From: Daldinia sp. FL1419
Taxonomy: Eukaryota; Ascomycota; Sordariomycetes; Xylariales; Hypoxylaceae
Length of the DNA stretch: 64,000 bases
Assembly (NCBI GenBank): GCA_025201765.1
Contig: MU623357.1
Span: 1-64,000 of the forward strand
Reading direction: 5' to 3'
Part shown: piece after piece, positions 45,670 through 57,609 of the stretch
Position numbering within the stretch: the stretch's first letter is position 1
Layout of the letters: every line of letters starts with the position of its first letter
The notes under the pieces: generated by a model
Seen by the model: only the letters and a program-made list of their open reading frames with translations
Told to the model about the DNA's origin: nothing
Databases searched by the model: none
Translations under genes and position numbers: made by a program

Positions 45670-46629
45670 TTACTCCAACTCCGCTGGAAAACTACTGTTT
45701 CCCATGCCTTGGGGTTGTTGGGGGTGGGATATCGATCCCTGGGGACGGTGCTGGTACTGCCCGCTAGGCGAGCGGCTCTTGTTCATGCGTAGTGGCTCGG
45801 GCACGAAGGTATTGCTTCCTACGCTATGAGAAGGGGCGTGGCCATATGGTGATGGGTTCGCTGGAGGTGGCGTAATGTGGCTAAAAGCGGTAGATGCTGG
45901 CCTAGACAGTTGCTGCTGCTGTTGTAGCGCTTGAGGAGCGGGATACGTAGCATAACTAGCAGACGAGTGACTAGAGTGGATGCTCCCGCTCTGCACACTC
46001 GATCCTACGCGCTGGTGTCCTAAACTAATTTCGCGCGGCGCCGAAGCAGCGCTGGCTAGGAGACGGTCTACTAGGACTCCGTGGGCTTTCTTTAGAGTCT
46101 TCTTGACGAAGGAGGACATGACAAAGTTGCACCTTAACTCGACGTCCTTTCGTGAACGGCCTAGTCAGTTCCCACCCCTCGAGACGGCGGTACGAGGCGA
46201 AGAAGAACTTACCTCTCTCAAGTAAAGACCCTGTCTCGGGGCTCCGATCCCCAACTCAACCGGCTCCGGAGGTTCTCCGGGTAATGTGCCGCCGAGGCTC
46301 CAGCGCTCGCGGATATCGGTTCCCATGGGGGCGTATACATGAGTCTGAATACCATTCGGCAGGTCGTGGAACGCGGCCGTATACGTGATATCACCGGAAA
46401 CGACGCCGCCGGGCAGATACGAAATCTTATCGGTCAGACTCCACCAAGCGCACCGGTGCTCCTCTTCGGGAGCGTGCGGCGGGGCGTCGATGGGGTGCCG
46501 CTCGATGACGAGCGGGTTCAGGTCGATCATCTCGACGTGGTTATGCAGGAACTCCACGACGACCTCGCGCGAGATACCCGCCGGCAGCGGCGAGATCGTC
46601 GTAAACGTGCTGCGTTTCGACATGGCCAT
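45670..46629 (-). CDS. DUF7053-type fungal protein
   Basis: Exons 46629-46213 and 46137-45670 give 294 aa. The intron is 75 bp (GTAAGT...CGTCGAG, branch ACTGAC). The acceptor is set by frame: it yields YLREL-RCNFV-MSSFVKKTLKKAHG, as the family requires. The first ~155 residues match the Pezizomycotina family typified by SKRSTFTTISPLPAGISRE, EMIDLNPLVIERHPI, KISYLPGG, FHDLPNGIQTHVYAPMGTDI and PVELGIGAPRQGLYLRE. The remaining ~140 residues are Ser/Gln/Pro-rich and disordered. Two ATGs (46629 and 46623) are possible; the second would give MSKRST, the more usual start. The family has no established function that I know; the START-like shape of the domain is only a guess. Confidence 0.82.
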
Positions 46630-47149
46630 GACGTGCGCATATGCACACACGCACCGCTTAACTTATACGCGCCTCTACGATACGGTAGATTGGAAGGTGA
46701 GAAAAGAAAGACAAAGACGATGCGGACCTCAGACCTAGGACCCCGGAACGAGGCTGGGGAATGCGCCAAGAGGAAAAAAAAAACACGGTTATTCCAGTGG
46801 AAGGCTTGCGCGATCAGGGGACAGAATCCGAAGAATGAATCGCTAGGCTGCGAATGCGAGATGGCGAGGGGTGTGTAAGTAGGTGAGATTACACAGACAT
46901 CTAACCTAGGTAAGTAACCTCGGAATCGTGTGTGCGAAAATCGAAACCTCGAAGCAAAACAAATAAGTGATCTACTAACTATAGTAAATAAGCTGACTAC
47001 CTAGCTTAGCCGACGATGGGATTAAAGGATAGTTGAAGAAGGGAGAAAAAAAAAAAACCTTACAAAAAGGTTTCAAAAGCTGGAGTTTGTTTGTAAGTTG
47101 TATTGGTATAATTCAATTATACCCAGGACGTAGTTAGGCACCGTGCTAA

Positions 47150-47210
47150 AAAAGATAGGTATCTTAGGTTACCTAGGCACCTACCAGGCTACCTAGGCAG
47201 TGTACCTAAA
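47150..47210. repeat. TTACCTAGGCACC / CTACCTAGGC motif cluster
   Basis: Several overlapping CCTAGG palindromes in AT-rich intergenic DNA, of the same kind as near dcl1. Confidence 0.6.
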
Positions 47211-47714
47211 TAAATGGTGAATGTTCTATAATAATAAGGGTTTGTCTGTACTGCAGGTAAATGTGTTTCACTGAGCGAAAGCTGAGCTCTTACGCTGGTA
47301 AGGTTGAAATAAAGGCGAAACAAGGATCACAACGGACTCGTCTGATTGGTCCCGTTTTACAGGTGATCAGCAGGGTGCGTGCATCGTTGGCGTTTCCGGC
47401 CACCTCTCCTTGCATGATGAGGCTATGGTATTGTACCTACTATGGTACATACCTAAGTACTGCCTTAGGTACCTCATGGTAAGTAGGTACTAGGTTAGTA
47501 TGGTATTTTGGCTCGGGGCTTGAACACAAGACCCCCAAAAATAGAACAGCCTACGGGTCACTGAGGTATGCACCACTTAGAAGTTAGGAGCTATCATACT
47601 CCATTACAAAATATCCTGGTTGGTTGGTTCGTAACCCTATCTGTCTTTGATAATAATAATTACGGCAATGGAAGAAAAGAAAAAGTCTTCTTTGTCTTAC
47701 CAATGTTGCAAAAG

Positions 47715-47750
47715 GCTACCTAGTACAACGGGCTACCTAGTACAACGGTT
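47715..47750 (+). repeat. 17-bp direct repeat GGCTACCTAGTACAACG
   Basis: Two adjacent exact copies of GGCTACCTAGTACAACG, one after the other. Confidence 0.85.
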
Positions 47751-47947
47751 GGTACCAATACCTATATTTATAGGTATCTTGTCATCTACCTAACCTACCT
47801 AGGTATGTACCAGTTTGCGGCTATCTTGGCCCCCGAAAGGCTGAGCGGTGACTACCCGGACCACCCGGACTAACGGTTCTGCGGTCATACATAATTCAGA
47901 TCCCGAAGTCGTATGCCATCCATATCTATAGGTGGCTTTTCAATAGT

Positions 47948-50693
47948 TTAGATCTGGCTGCACCATCGGGAAAGGAATCCCGGTAGTTCGCAAGCCGTAG
48001 GAATTTCATCTAGCACGACATCAAGCTTCCACATCTTGCCCTCCAGACCGCCATGCGCGGCGTTACTCCGACCACCTATCCCAGCCGGGATTAGTATACC
48101 AAGTGACACTAAACGTTCCCAGGCCACAGCAGCTACGCCTCGACCCCAAGTCCTTGCGCCTGCTCCCAAGGCTAGCATACCAGAAGAGGCTGACTGCACC
48201 CGTTGCTTGCCCATCTGGGAACTATACTCGTCGTATGCCATGGCAAAATTGACCGTATCGGTATGAGCGATGATATCGAGCCGAGCTGCTGATATCAATA
48301 GGGCTAGCTCTAGGTCTGACAGCGTCGCTAAGAGATGAAGTTTTGATTCTGCAGGTTCAAGCGAAATGCACCCTGTTAAAGACGAAGGTATCGCTAAGTC
48401 TAGCGAGGAAGTTGAAATTGCCGAGAGTGGTAAAATACACGACGTAAGAAACGCTGGTACGGACTTCGTCGTATAGTAGTGATACTCCAGATGATCCTCG
48501 AAACTCGGGGTTTTATGTAGAGTCTAAAATGCGTTAGTTGAGCTCATACCTATGCATAAGAATACCAGTGATGTCTTACCTCGATCTTCTTGTCCCAGTA
48601 ATCTCGGAACTCGTACAACCCTTTCAAGCTGGTATCGAATCCCTCGCGATCGAGATCTTCCTCGTCCACAGACAGTCCTTGCCTACAGACATCCCAATAG
48701 GCCGGTAATGTCTTCGGAAGAGACATGTAGACATATCGGTGACTAAATCGACTTTTCACCCTCTTTTCTAAACTCTCTACCACATCTATTCTCGTGGTCA
48801 ACCCCAGCACTGCAATCGGAGCTTTCCTTGCCTGAGCGATATCGAACAGGTTGTATAACAAGGTTTGACGCGCGTGTGTTGTAAACAAATCGAACTCGTC
48901 GATGATGAAGACGACGGACTTGGACGTTACGCCGTCTTCAGCTCCTGTGATCTCTGCAGGATGAGACAGGAGAGCCAATAATGAAGCCATCGTATCGGCG
49001 TAGTTGTTTGTCTAATTAAGGTCAGCTTCGATGCCATGTGGTACGTCGAGTCTTCGTACCTTATTTATCAAGTCATCTTCAAGATTCATCTCTTTACCAA
49101 GTTGTCGCCATATCTCCTTAAGGGCTAATTTATCATCAGTATGGATAAAACCATTGAGACGAACCACGTGGAACTCTTCGTGATGTTCAGCCCTTAGATT
49201 CGAGACGATCTCTTCCATCAACTGGTAACATTATTAGTAACCCGATACTCGAGAGAATATTAGGTCAACCATACCGTAGTCTTGCCTGATCCTCTAGCAC
49301 CAATGACCATCATGGAATTGCCTTCACCGGCCAACACCGTTTGCTCTACCAGTTGGAACGCTTTGTCGTAAGCTTCAGTCTGACCGCAAAGCTTAATGAG
49401 ACGGCTTCCAGAACAGCGATCCAAGAGCACACGCTGCATGTGCCGCAAGTGTTGCTCAAAATTGGGTATACTGGGGACTTTGGACACGTTTGTCACACGT
49501 ATCTGTTCCTTGGGGGCTGCTTTAGCACCTGGAAGAACATCATCCTGGGAACAATTCCTACAGATCCAATCACCTTCCGGAATAACAGGCACGTCATAGC
49601 ACTTCTGGTGTACCGCCATATCACAATTCTCGCAGAATATGATCTCATTCGGCGGCTTGGAATCTGGTTTCGAGCATATAGCACATACTTCATCATCTTC
49701 GCTATCTTGCACCTCACTTGCTTCTTCCTCTTCAGGAGATGGTTTACTATCAACGACGGGCTCTACAGCCTTTCCTCGGGCCTTTGGTTTTGTGGTTTTT
49801 GTAGGCTTCGTGGGCTTCGTAGGTTTCGACTGAATATCTTCGAAAAAAATCTCATTCTCTTTCCCACTATCCCCATCGTTGAACGCGACGTTCTTTCGTG
49901 GACGGACGCCCTTTTTCTTCTGTGGTGATAGTATTCCCTTGGGCGGTAACTTGGTCGGCGACGCATTTGCATCGCGTCTCGGGAGTTCGACCTTGGTAAG
50001 TTTCGTGCTAGAGACGGGCGCGCCGGCTGTACTCTGAGCTTTCGGGGGCCTCCCTCTTCTTTTGGGTGTATCTACCAGCGTAGGCTCAACCTGAATTGGC
50101 TCATTCTGAATTGGAACGGCTGGCTTCTTTTTCCGGGACTCCAATAAGCGGGCGCTTACACTCTTCTTCGAGGATACACTTGGCGTCCCTAAAGCGCTCT
50201 TCTTTATAGGCGGTGTAGACGAGATCTCATCGTGACTCTCGTCTACTGTCTTTTGAGCGTTGCTAGCCTCCTCGTCCGAATCAGGCACATCGTAGACGTT
50301 ATTAGGGAGACGCTGGCTCTTATTCGGTGGCCTGGGACCAAGCTTCTTATGTTTTATGGGGAGAGTTTGTAGCTTCTCGATAGCATCGTCGTCGTTTTGG
50401 GATTCGGGGACTTCGTAGGAAGGATCGGCGGTAAGTTTTGCCTGGCTGCCCTGGCTGTCCTGGGTGCTACTCTTCGTACCCCCTTTTCGGTTTAGCCCAA
50501 GCGCATTGCCAATGGCAGAGGTGATGGCAGCGAAGCCTTTCGGAGTAGAAGGCGAGGCATTTGCAAGGCTATCGAGACGGCGTCTCTTGACAGAAGCGGT
50601 TACGCTAGGTGTAATGGCCGGCGATGAGTCCGGCTCATCTTCAGGACGACTTCGCTTTCGCCGACCAGAGGTAGGAGTCTGAGCTGTCGCCAT
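47948..50693 (-). CDS. orc4: Origin recognition complex subunit 4 with N-terminal PHD finger
   Basis: Four exons join in frame to 862 aa: 50693-49275, 49221-49060, 49011-48580, 48523-47948 (introns 48-56 bp). Residues 1-~330 are basic, Ser/Pro-rich and disordered (KRRGRPPKAQ AT-hook-like motif). A PHD finger (~335-382) follows: CAICSKPDS, FCENCDMAVHQKCYDVP, WICRNC, a complete C4HC3 set. Then an AAA+ module: Walker A GARGSGKTT (~465-473, split by intron 1) and Walker B VVFIIDEFD (~560-567). The C-terminal ORC4 domain ends with a winged-helix region (KMWKLDVVLDEIPTACELPGFLSRW). Orc4 is part of the complex that marks replication origins and loads MCM. The PHD suggests direct histone reading by the origin complex. 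Confidence 0.94.
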
Positions 50694-51334
50694 TGTGCAA
50701 TTTGGAGCGCATATATGACGAAAGCATGAATTAGATATTAGCTGCAAGGGAAATTGGCCATATTAAGAGATATCACTTCCGCAGGTTGTACGATTATGAT
50801 GTTGACTAGGTACCTAGGTTAGGTTGGTCATGGCTTAAGGATGCTTTGGATAAAAACCGCCCTTAAGCAGATAATGGTTAGGTACCTGAGATCCTGGACC
50901 CAGTAAAACGCGACGCGCGCGTTTTCAATTTACACGCTTCAAGCGCATACAATACCTAAGATAGCGCGATTAGCGGGAAACATAGGTACTACTGTGCCAC
51001 TAGAATCTGCCAATTACCTAAACTCGAATATTTTTAGGTACCTACCTACCTAGGTTAGGTACTTACATAACGCATCTAAGCATCCTCGTCTCATTTTCAT
51101 CTCATCGACCATATTCAACGTATATATATATATTTCATTCTTGAACTCGTGGTCCTCATTCTTTTCAGCGAGTGGGTATTTTATACGCACAACATGAGTG
51201 TCTATTTACAACTCTTTAGTGAGTTATTAGTGAGTGGGGATATGCCCTAACCGTCGTAACATCGATAACAAAATCCATCTTCTCTTGAGATCTCATCCTC
51301 TTAGAAGACTTATAATAGACACAACTACCTAACC
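50694..51334. other. orc4 promoter and P450 3' flank
   Basis: No gene. CCTAGG/GGTACC clusters occur at 50808-50830 and 51031-51066, and a TA-rich run at about 51119-51132. Confidence 0.55.
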
Positions 51335-53257
51335 TTAGGCATCTAATGGTTCTGTAGTCCCAACCATCTTTTCAGACTTCTCTTCATATAAACCTACGTT
51401 AACACCTTGACTTGGCCTTCCGACGATCTCCGCTTCGATCAACTGCGCGTGCCAGTCTCCGCGGTATTCGATACGATCGTACTTTTGGAGGATTCGCACC
51501 ACTAGAACCAGGTTATTAGCGTTTCCGTATCCCCCTTTTACTAGATACCTCCTAGTATAGAAACTCACTGCAGTACGCCATTTCGGTCATGGCGAAGTTC
51601 TCTATAATGACGAGTTAGTGACGATTCTTGTACGAAGCCTTAAGGGATAATAAGAGACAATTCCATGTTACGTACGTCCTACGCAGATACGCGGGCCACC
51701 GTTAAAAGGTATGTACTGCCAAGGTTTTGGTGTCCAGCTCTCCCATCTCTCAGGCGAGAAGAAAGCAGGGTCTTCGAATTTCTCCGAAGTTGGAGGGTAC
51801 AAGTCTTTTCGGCGGTGCATCGAGAGGGAGCTATAAATCACCAAATCCCCTTTCACCACCGAAATAGGCAGGTTGCCCGGTGTGCTCGGGAGTGTCGTGT
51901 CCTCCAGCGCAGAACGTATATTAAAAGGCACGGCGGGATACAATCGCAGGGTCTCATTTAGGGTATGTCGTAAGTATGGCATGTTCTTGAGGTCCTCATA
52001 TGTAGGAGTTCGCGTTCGGCCGACGGAGCGGATGATCTCGTTACGAAGCCTCTCATACTTCTCGGGGTAGTGAGATAGTTCGTAGAAGGCCCAAGACAGC
52101 GTTGCGGCCGTCGTATCGCGCCCAGCTAGAAGTACAGCGATGATCTGGTCACGGATCACTTGCCGATTACGAGTATGTCGTGCAATGCTATGGAGGAAAG
52201 TAAAGTGTTTATCAGAGTTGGACAGCTTCTCTAGCTCTTCTTGCGGCAGCGCCAACGCTTGCTCGATAAATGGCATGATGAACTGCTCAATCTTCCTGAT
52301 CCCTCCGTTATAATCGCGGCGGGAGATCAATGATTCGAATGGTCTGTATCAACGTGTTAGTAGAATAGCAAATTATGACAGCGGACTCGAGGTGTGTGTA
52401 TAAATCATTACCCGACTGTCGTGAGCATCATCTGGATCCTTTGCACGTCTTCGAATGCCTTTACGAATTCACCCTTGGGACTAAGTCAAGTTAGCGACGA
52501 TCATCTCAGCAAAGTATTCGGCAAGATGTCAGCATACTTGCGTAAACTGTCAACACTTGCACCGAGGAGGAAGTCTGTGGTTACGTCGAGCGTCATTCGA
52601 TAAAGCAGGTCCATAATATTCACAGTCTGTCCCGAAGGAGGGAGCAAAGTGAGGAGCACGGATACCCATCTCTCAAACGTCGCCAAGTCGCTAACTCTGT
52701 CTTTGATGAACATGGGCCTGATCAAACCACGACTGTCGTGCCAAAGCTGGCCGTCAGTGGTGAAGATGGAATCACCGAGGAAAGGTCGCCATAGTCGGTG
52801 AAAGTCTTCTCCTTTCCCAAAGTCGGCGAATTGCGTCGTGAGGACCGCCTTAACGTGCTCCGGGTCCCTAGTGATTATATTTCTCTCTCTTGGCAAGATT
52901 TGGGCCTCGACACAATTCGGGCATTCGGGAGTCGCCCATTCGAAAAAGCTATCGAAATGCTTTAGTTGTTGGTGCTCTTTCTGCGCTTTAGCTGCAGCAT
53001 AAAACCACGTCGCCGCTTTTATGTACGAGTCAGGAAAATACGTTCTCAGTTTAAAAGGCCTCAACTCCCTCGCACGACTCTCCGAAGCTAGGCTTACCCG
53101 TGATGGGGTTATTTGCGAGAGAAGGTGCCCGTGTGCCGCCTATCTTCCTGATTCTAAGTTCGTGTCTTGTCGACTGAACTACGTAGTAGATCAGGATGAA
53201 ACCCAGCGATAATATACTGGCGACCACGACATGAGTAAACGATATGTCCGCCAACAT
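51335..53257 (-). CDS. Cytochrome P450, CYP52-clan (CYP539-like)
   Basis: Six exons join in frame to 524 aa: 53257-53098, 53015-52538, 52480-52412, 52343-51676, 51601-51569, 51501-51335; introns are 57-82 bp. Features in order: an N-terminal membrane anchor (VVVASILSLGFILIYYVV), the GGTRAP hinge, GDSIFTTDGQLWHDSRGLIRP (helix C), the I-helix AGRDTTAATLSWAF (~307-320), ETLR of helix K (~365), and the haem loop FNGGPRICVGQ with Cys456. Intron 4 splits the Gln right after the haem loop, and exon 5 has only 33 nt (NFAMTEMAYC). Relatives hydroxylate fatty acids and alkanes at the chain end, in the ER. It stands alone, with no cluster partner. Confidence 0.92.
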
Positions 53258-53833
53258 GATAACAAGTTAATATTGTTCCTGTTGTTAATATAAGCTCTCC
53301 ATCATTACTATATGCGTAATCTGAGTAGATGAGAATACCTTTAGATTTTATAGACATCGATATAGGAGTATTCTTTGACTCGCCTATAAAATACAAACCG
53401 AGGAAGATACTGAATTCGACAAAGGTAGCTCTACGAACCTCGGCACGCCAGATTATCCGTACATATTGGGAATCGAGCTCTAGACTCGATTGGCTCTCTT
53501 AGCAAGTCCCTGGTCGATAATTATCAATAATTACGAATTATGATCGCAACGCAAGCCAATCGCCGGCCCCTCAATTGATCTTATCCTTTTATGGTACGCA
53601 TCTATGCAGGACTAAAACTAAAAAAGTGACGCAAATAGTTGAGTAATTGTTGAATAATTGAGCCCATCGTCAAAACATAGCAACCATCTAGGCCAAACCA
53701 TCTCACTCCATCCTCCAACCTCCACTCCTCCAAACGTGAGACGATCAGGGGAATCCATAGCTTCCTTTAGATCTTATCATTCGTGCCTTCCATCCAGCCG
53801 GGCACTTCATCGTGGGCAGACTGTCTTGAGGCT
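53258..53833. promoter_or_regulatory. P450 promoter region and 3' flank of the next gene
   Basis: 575 bp between two minus-strand genes. I see nothing distinctive. Confidence 0.5.
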
Positions 53834-54859
53834 TTAGAAGTACTCTTCGTAGAACGGCACCGCGGGATCAAGAGTCCACCAGTCTCCGTACTGGAACATC
53901 GCCTTCTCGACTTGCTCTCCGTGGCGCTTGTCGCTTCGCCAGCAGGGGAACAGTGTATAAACCCCGTCCCGGCCCTGAGGAATGTCCGGCAGGCCCCGTG
54001 CACGAGCACGTCGTCGGTTGAGAACGGCTACCTTCTCAGACTGCAGCAATTTTCTTTGAGAGTCTGGCTTGAAGGTAGGCCAAACGGTGCCGCAAGTGCG
54101 TGCGAATTCAAAGTAGCACACATCGAGTCTGCAGGGGTATATGTTTTTGAAGAAGAGACTGTCTAGGGCTTTTCGGATGTTGAAGATATCAATCTTCTCC
54201 AAGACGAAGAAGGTCTTCTCCTGTTCTGTTCCCTCCTTCTCAGATCGTTTGGCGCGGCTGTCGAGCTCCCCCACCAACGGCGCGATGACCGTTTCCAGTT
54301 CGCTCTTCGTTTCTTCCCACGCTAGGAAGGCCATGTTTAACTTCTTTTCCTTAGGGATTGCCGGCTCGTCGGCTACTTCCTTGAATTTGTCAAGGTACTG
54401 TTCCTGGAAGAAACCAAATGGTTGAACGTGATCCTTGATTCTGAGCGCAATCGCCTTCTGTAGACAATACCGAAGAATCCTAACGTCACCTCGGAATATT
54501 TGATGGGGCAGGATCTCACAGAGGTCTCTCATAATCTCGTCCTGGTCATCACCAATCCGAAGTCCCCAAGTGAAGAGATCGGAGGGGCTTTGCTCGAAGA
54601 TGTGAATCATCATCTTCCAGAGCTTTTGGAGGTAGGTCAGCTTCAATCTGGTTTGGAGATTGGCTTCGTCAGCCGCAGTCCAGGTGATTCCGAATTCTCG
54701 GTCTCTTGAAGTGTCGTTCACATTGTACCTGTCGAAGCCCTCGTAACCGGACCTAGATAAGAAGCCCAAGTTAATATATTCTTCTAACTACCTATTATAA
54801 GAGGCGATCGTTTCTACTTACACGTAGACCGGAGCCTGGTCAAACCGCATGGGTTCCAT
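53834..54859 (-). CDS. Unrecognised 318-aa fungal protein, exon-1a form
   Basis: Exons 54859-54822 (MEPMRFDQAPVYV) and 54752-53834 (69-bp intron, GTAAGT...ATCTAG) give 318 aa. The main exon is helical and well ordered: TWTAADEANLQTRLKLTYLQKLWKMM, LFTWGLRIGDDQDEIMRDLC, FEFARTCGTVWPTFKPDS. No transmembrane segment or catalytic motif is recognised. A second candidate first exon at 55204-55146 has the same phase and also ends in AG-GTAAGT, giving a 325-aa form. Conserved aromatic and charged residues suggest a real, conserved protein. I propose no function. Confidence 0.8.
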
Positions 54860-55145
54860 TGTGTCCAAGTGGCTTTCTCAATATTGAGCCGTGACTTGAT
54901 TTGTGATGTGAGACGAAGAGATGATGTCTCTTTTGGTGGGTGTATCTTTCTTGTTATGGTAGAGTAATAAGTCAACTAAAGGTCTGGCCCTAGGAGGCAG
55001 AGCTTCAGAAGATCTTGGTGTGAAGATTGATCAAGAGACAAGTTGTTCTGGAGAGAAACGAAAATGACACAGAGGAGTAGAGAATAATTGTAACTACGGA
55101 CGCTCTATAGCTTAGGACACAGTCGTCTACTAAATAAGGACTTAC

Positions 55146-55204
55146 CTAGGTCTGCCACCTTTCTCCCAAAGGTCGATGATGTGGGTACCCACGTAGTCAA
55201 ACAT
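55146..55204 (-). CDS. Candidate alternative first exon (1b) of the 318-aa protein gene
   Basis: ATG 55204 opens MFDYVGTHIIDLWEKGGRPR and ends at a GTAAGT donor at 55145. Its phase fits the acceptor at 54753, the same one that exon 1a uses, giving a 393-bp intron and a 325-aa protein. The frame is also open to an acceptor-like CTGAC...TTTTAG just upstream (exon could start at 55228), so this may instead be an internal exon of a longer transcript. Confidence 0.5.
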
Positions 55205-55228
55205 CGTGTTTGCTGCTTGCGTATCCAC

Positions 55229-56216
55229 CTAAAATGTCAGTGACTTGACTATCCTCTAGCAACCACCACTGTAACTGGAGTGTTTTGGGTGAGTTGTGGC
55301 GAATAGGCGTGTTTAAGGCCTCTAAGTAATTTATTTCTAGATACCCAGGCTGGCTTAGTGCTATCTTGAAGGAGCAGTGACTGGATTATGTTGCGAAAAA
55401 ATTGTCTATTATTGGATACTACGCGTTAACAAAAGACTTTACACACTGGTGCACGCCCCCTTTTTTACCCGGATGGGCAGGTACCTAGGCACACACTCAC
55501 ACACTCATAGAAAGAAAACAAACGCTAAGGAAAAGCATATCGTTAGAAAGGACAGGCATTAGGTATATGTAAAAGGAACAATGCTTACCCAGCTAGGTAT
55601 GTCTTATCCCCAGGCACAACATGGATGGAATATCCACCCTATTCATAGTAGTCAAGGTCCCAGTTAGGGTAAAACCACTAGGCAGAAAATCAGACAGTTT
55701 CTTTTAAGATTTCCGCCAATTCCGTACGAACAAGAACATTCTAGAGCTCCTAATACGTCCACGGGAGACATTGGTGTCTACTTTATTTCCAACTTCACAA
55801 TTTAAGAACGAGGATGAAAGTTACTAGCCCACCCGAGCATCAAATGCCCCCGAGAACACACTTAAAGCAGAGCGAACGATACCTTCGGTAAGCAATTATT
55901 GGTTTCTTTTCTCCAATTTCAGAGCTTCTTACGAGATAACGAGGTCTATTGCGTGTCTCGCGATCCATCTCGCGATAGGAAGTGACATAGCTAACGATAG
56001 TAAAAATACGATTTAGGATACATATACCGAGGGGGGGAAAAGAGTAGCGAGCGACATATGTTAGAGGTTTTAAATAGGAGACGATGGAAACTATGTAAGC
56101 CCCAACATTTAATGGCTGAATAGGGGTAAAGGCATACCACCATAATACAGCGATAGAAATGTAAAACCTTTACACTATTGATACATAATTGAGATATCCT
56201 CTACCACCTCCCTATC
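55229..56216. other. Gene-free intergenic stretch
   Basis: About 1 kb between the candidate exon 1b and the end of the small protein gene. TCTCGCGAT occurs twice near 55956-55977. No coding region is supported. Confidence 0.55.
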
Positions 56217-56755
56217 CTAAGTGGCAACACCAGCCCTAGCATCCCCATCATCAGGAGCCCTACCATGTCTCCTCTCCTCCTTAATCGCCTCTCTCTTCGA
56301 AGCCTGTTCGTGCTTTTTGCTACCTCATATATTAGCGGCCTCTTTGTCATACCCCATTTCTTAGATAAAGCACGCCCAACTCACCGATCAAGATCGCTCG
56401 CCAGATCCGGTTGAGATCCGGTGGCGCCAGGCTTACGCTCGACGACGCTAGCTACGTCACCCTCGCCCGCGGCCCGCATCTGATCGCCTTCTAGCTCTCG
56501 ATTCCGGCCGACTTGCTCGTGGGTGCGACCGTACCTCTCTTCCCCGGGCGGCGCGCCGTGGATGCCGTATCCTAAGCTCGAGGGCACGGCATCGCCGAGA
56601 TTAGAGGGGTGATTGGAAGGTGAGCGTTCATCTACGGGCTTTCCATGTGGGTGATGTTGTGCACTCTGCTGCTCCGAAGGATTCGCTGTGACGGGGTTCC
56701 CTTGCGTCTCGTATGCCGTGTCTTTAGGGGGCTGCGTAGGTCCTGAAGGATCCAT
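56217..56755 (-). CDS. Small hydrophilic Pro/Gly/His-rich protein, 157 aa
   Basis: Exons 56755-56385 and 56319-56217 (65-bp intron, GTGAGT...GAGGTAG, branch GCTAAT) give 157 aa. The sequence is hydrophilic and probably disordered, without Cys or Trp: an N-terminus rich in Pro/Ser/Gln, then GDAVPSSLGYGIHGAPPGEERYGRTHEQVGRNRELEGDQM, and a helical tail DLASDLDR-KKHEQASKREAIKEERHG. Similar small proteins with a conserved DL-x-R-KK...REAxKEER end are widespread in Pezizomycotina; their function is unknown to me. The last exon is accepted because the frame and the tail motif agree. Confidence 0.72.
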
Positions 56756-57609
56756 CTTGACTACGGTCTGATGTATAATAGTATCCTATTATCTTATTAG
56801 AGATATATGTTTAGGTTAAACGTATGTAAAATACGATAGTACCTACTAACCTAACCAGTTCGAAAACTTTATTGTTTATTGTAAAGTTGAAACTATTATT
56901 GAACGTTTGTGTTGTGACGCAATATAGACGGCTTCTAGTCGATGACGTCGATCGAGAACCCCGAATAGGAAATTACCTAAACGGCTTAAAGGCCGATTTA
57001 AAGTAGTGCAACAGCGTTAACGATAGCGGCAGTCATCCAATCAGGATCCGGAGCAAATGTTATAACGGGTATAGCTAGCAGTTCCCAGCCATATATCGTT
57101 ATTCGCTGATAAAATGAGTCCGAGTATGGCTTCCTCTGAATAATATATACACCTTGCCGATCGTTGCAAGTGCTGGCGACGATGCCTTACTCTGAAACTT
57201 TGGAAATGCCCCGTTGCTACGTCTTATGCTGAGCCACCAATGAACATAGCCAGAAAACAATTTACGTGAGAGCAGAAGTGACTCGGGGCAGAGGAATACT
57301 ACAAATTTTGCAATCATAGCTGTCCAAGGTATTAACGGTGTATCAAACCGCTTGCATTCGTACGCAGATTATGACCAAAGAACATTCGGGCTTGCTCGAG
57401 TTATAGGTTTAAACTACTTTTATTAGCCTCTTCATATGTGCTTAGTTTTCGTAGGTATCCGACCCGTGCCACGAGGCGAACCCAGAAGTAAGGAAACAAC
57501 TTCGTTGTTCCGCGAGGAACACTATCTACTAGTGCTATGGAACTCCTACGTATAGAACGAAGGATTTGTTCTATACCTATGTAGTAAGAGCTAGAACCTG
57601 ACAACACGA
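56756..57609. other. Gene-free intergenic stretch
   Basis: This is the promoter of the small protein gene and the 3' flank of the F-box/ankyrin gene. Two minus-strand frames of about 70 codons have no support. Confidence 0.55.

Larger units (their letters stand above)
46630..47947. other. Gene-free intergenic stretch
   Basis: The left part is the promoter of the DUF7053-type gene and the right part the 3' flank of the orc4 gene. It contains CCTAGG/GGTACC clusters (47150-47210, 47455-47495), a 17-bp direct repeat at about 47715-47750, and a tRNA-like fragment near 47511-47580. No gene is supported. Confidence 0.55.

Noticed and set aside
46339..46878. Plus-strand frame of 179 codons
   Set aside because: It is antisense to the DUF7053 exon and its promoter, and the minus strand matches a known family.
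53016..53097. Apparent frameshift between P450 exons 1 and 2
   Set aside because: An 82-bp intron with GTAAGC donor, CTGAC branch and AAAAG acceptor restores the frame and gives NPIT-AATWFY, as expected in this P450 group.
57099..57607. Two minus-strand frames of about 70 codons downstream of the F-box gene
   Set aside because: No conserved motif and no splice sites linking them to the F-box gene, which already has a stop.
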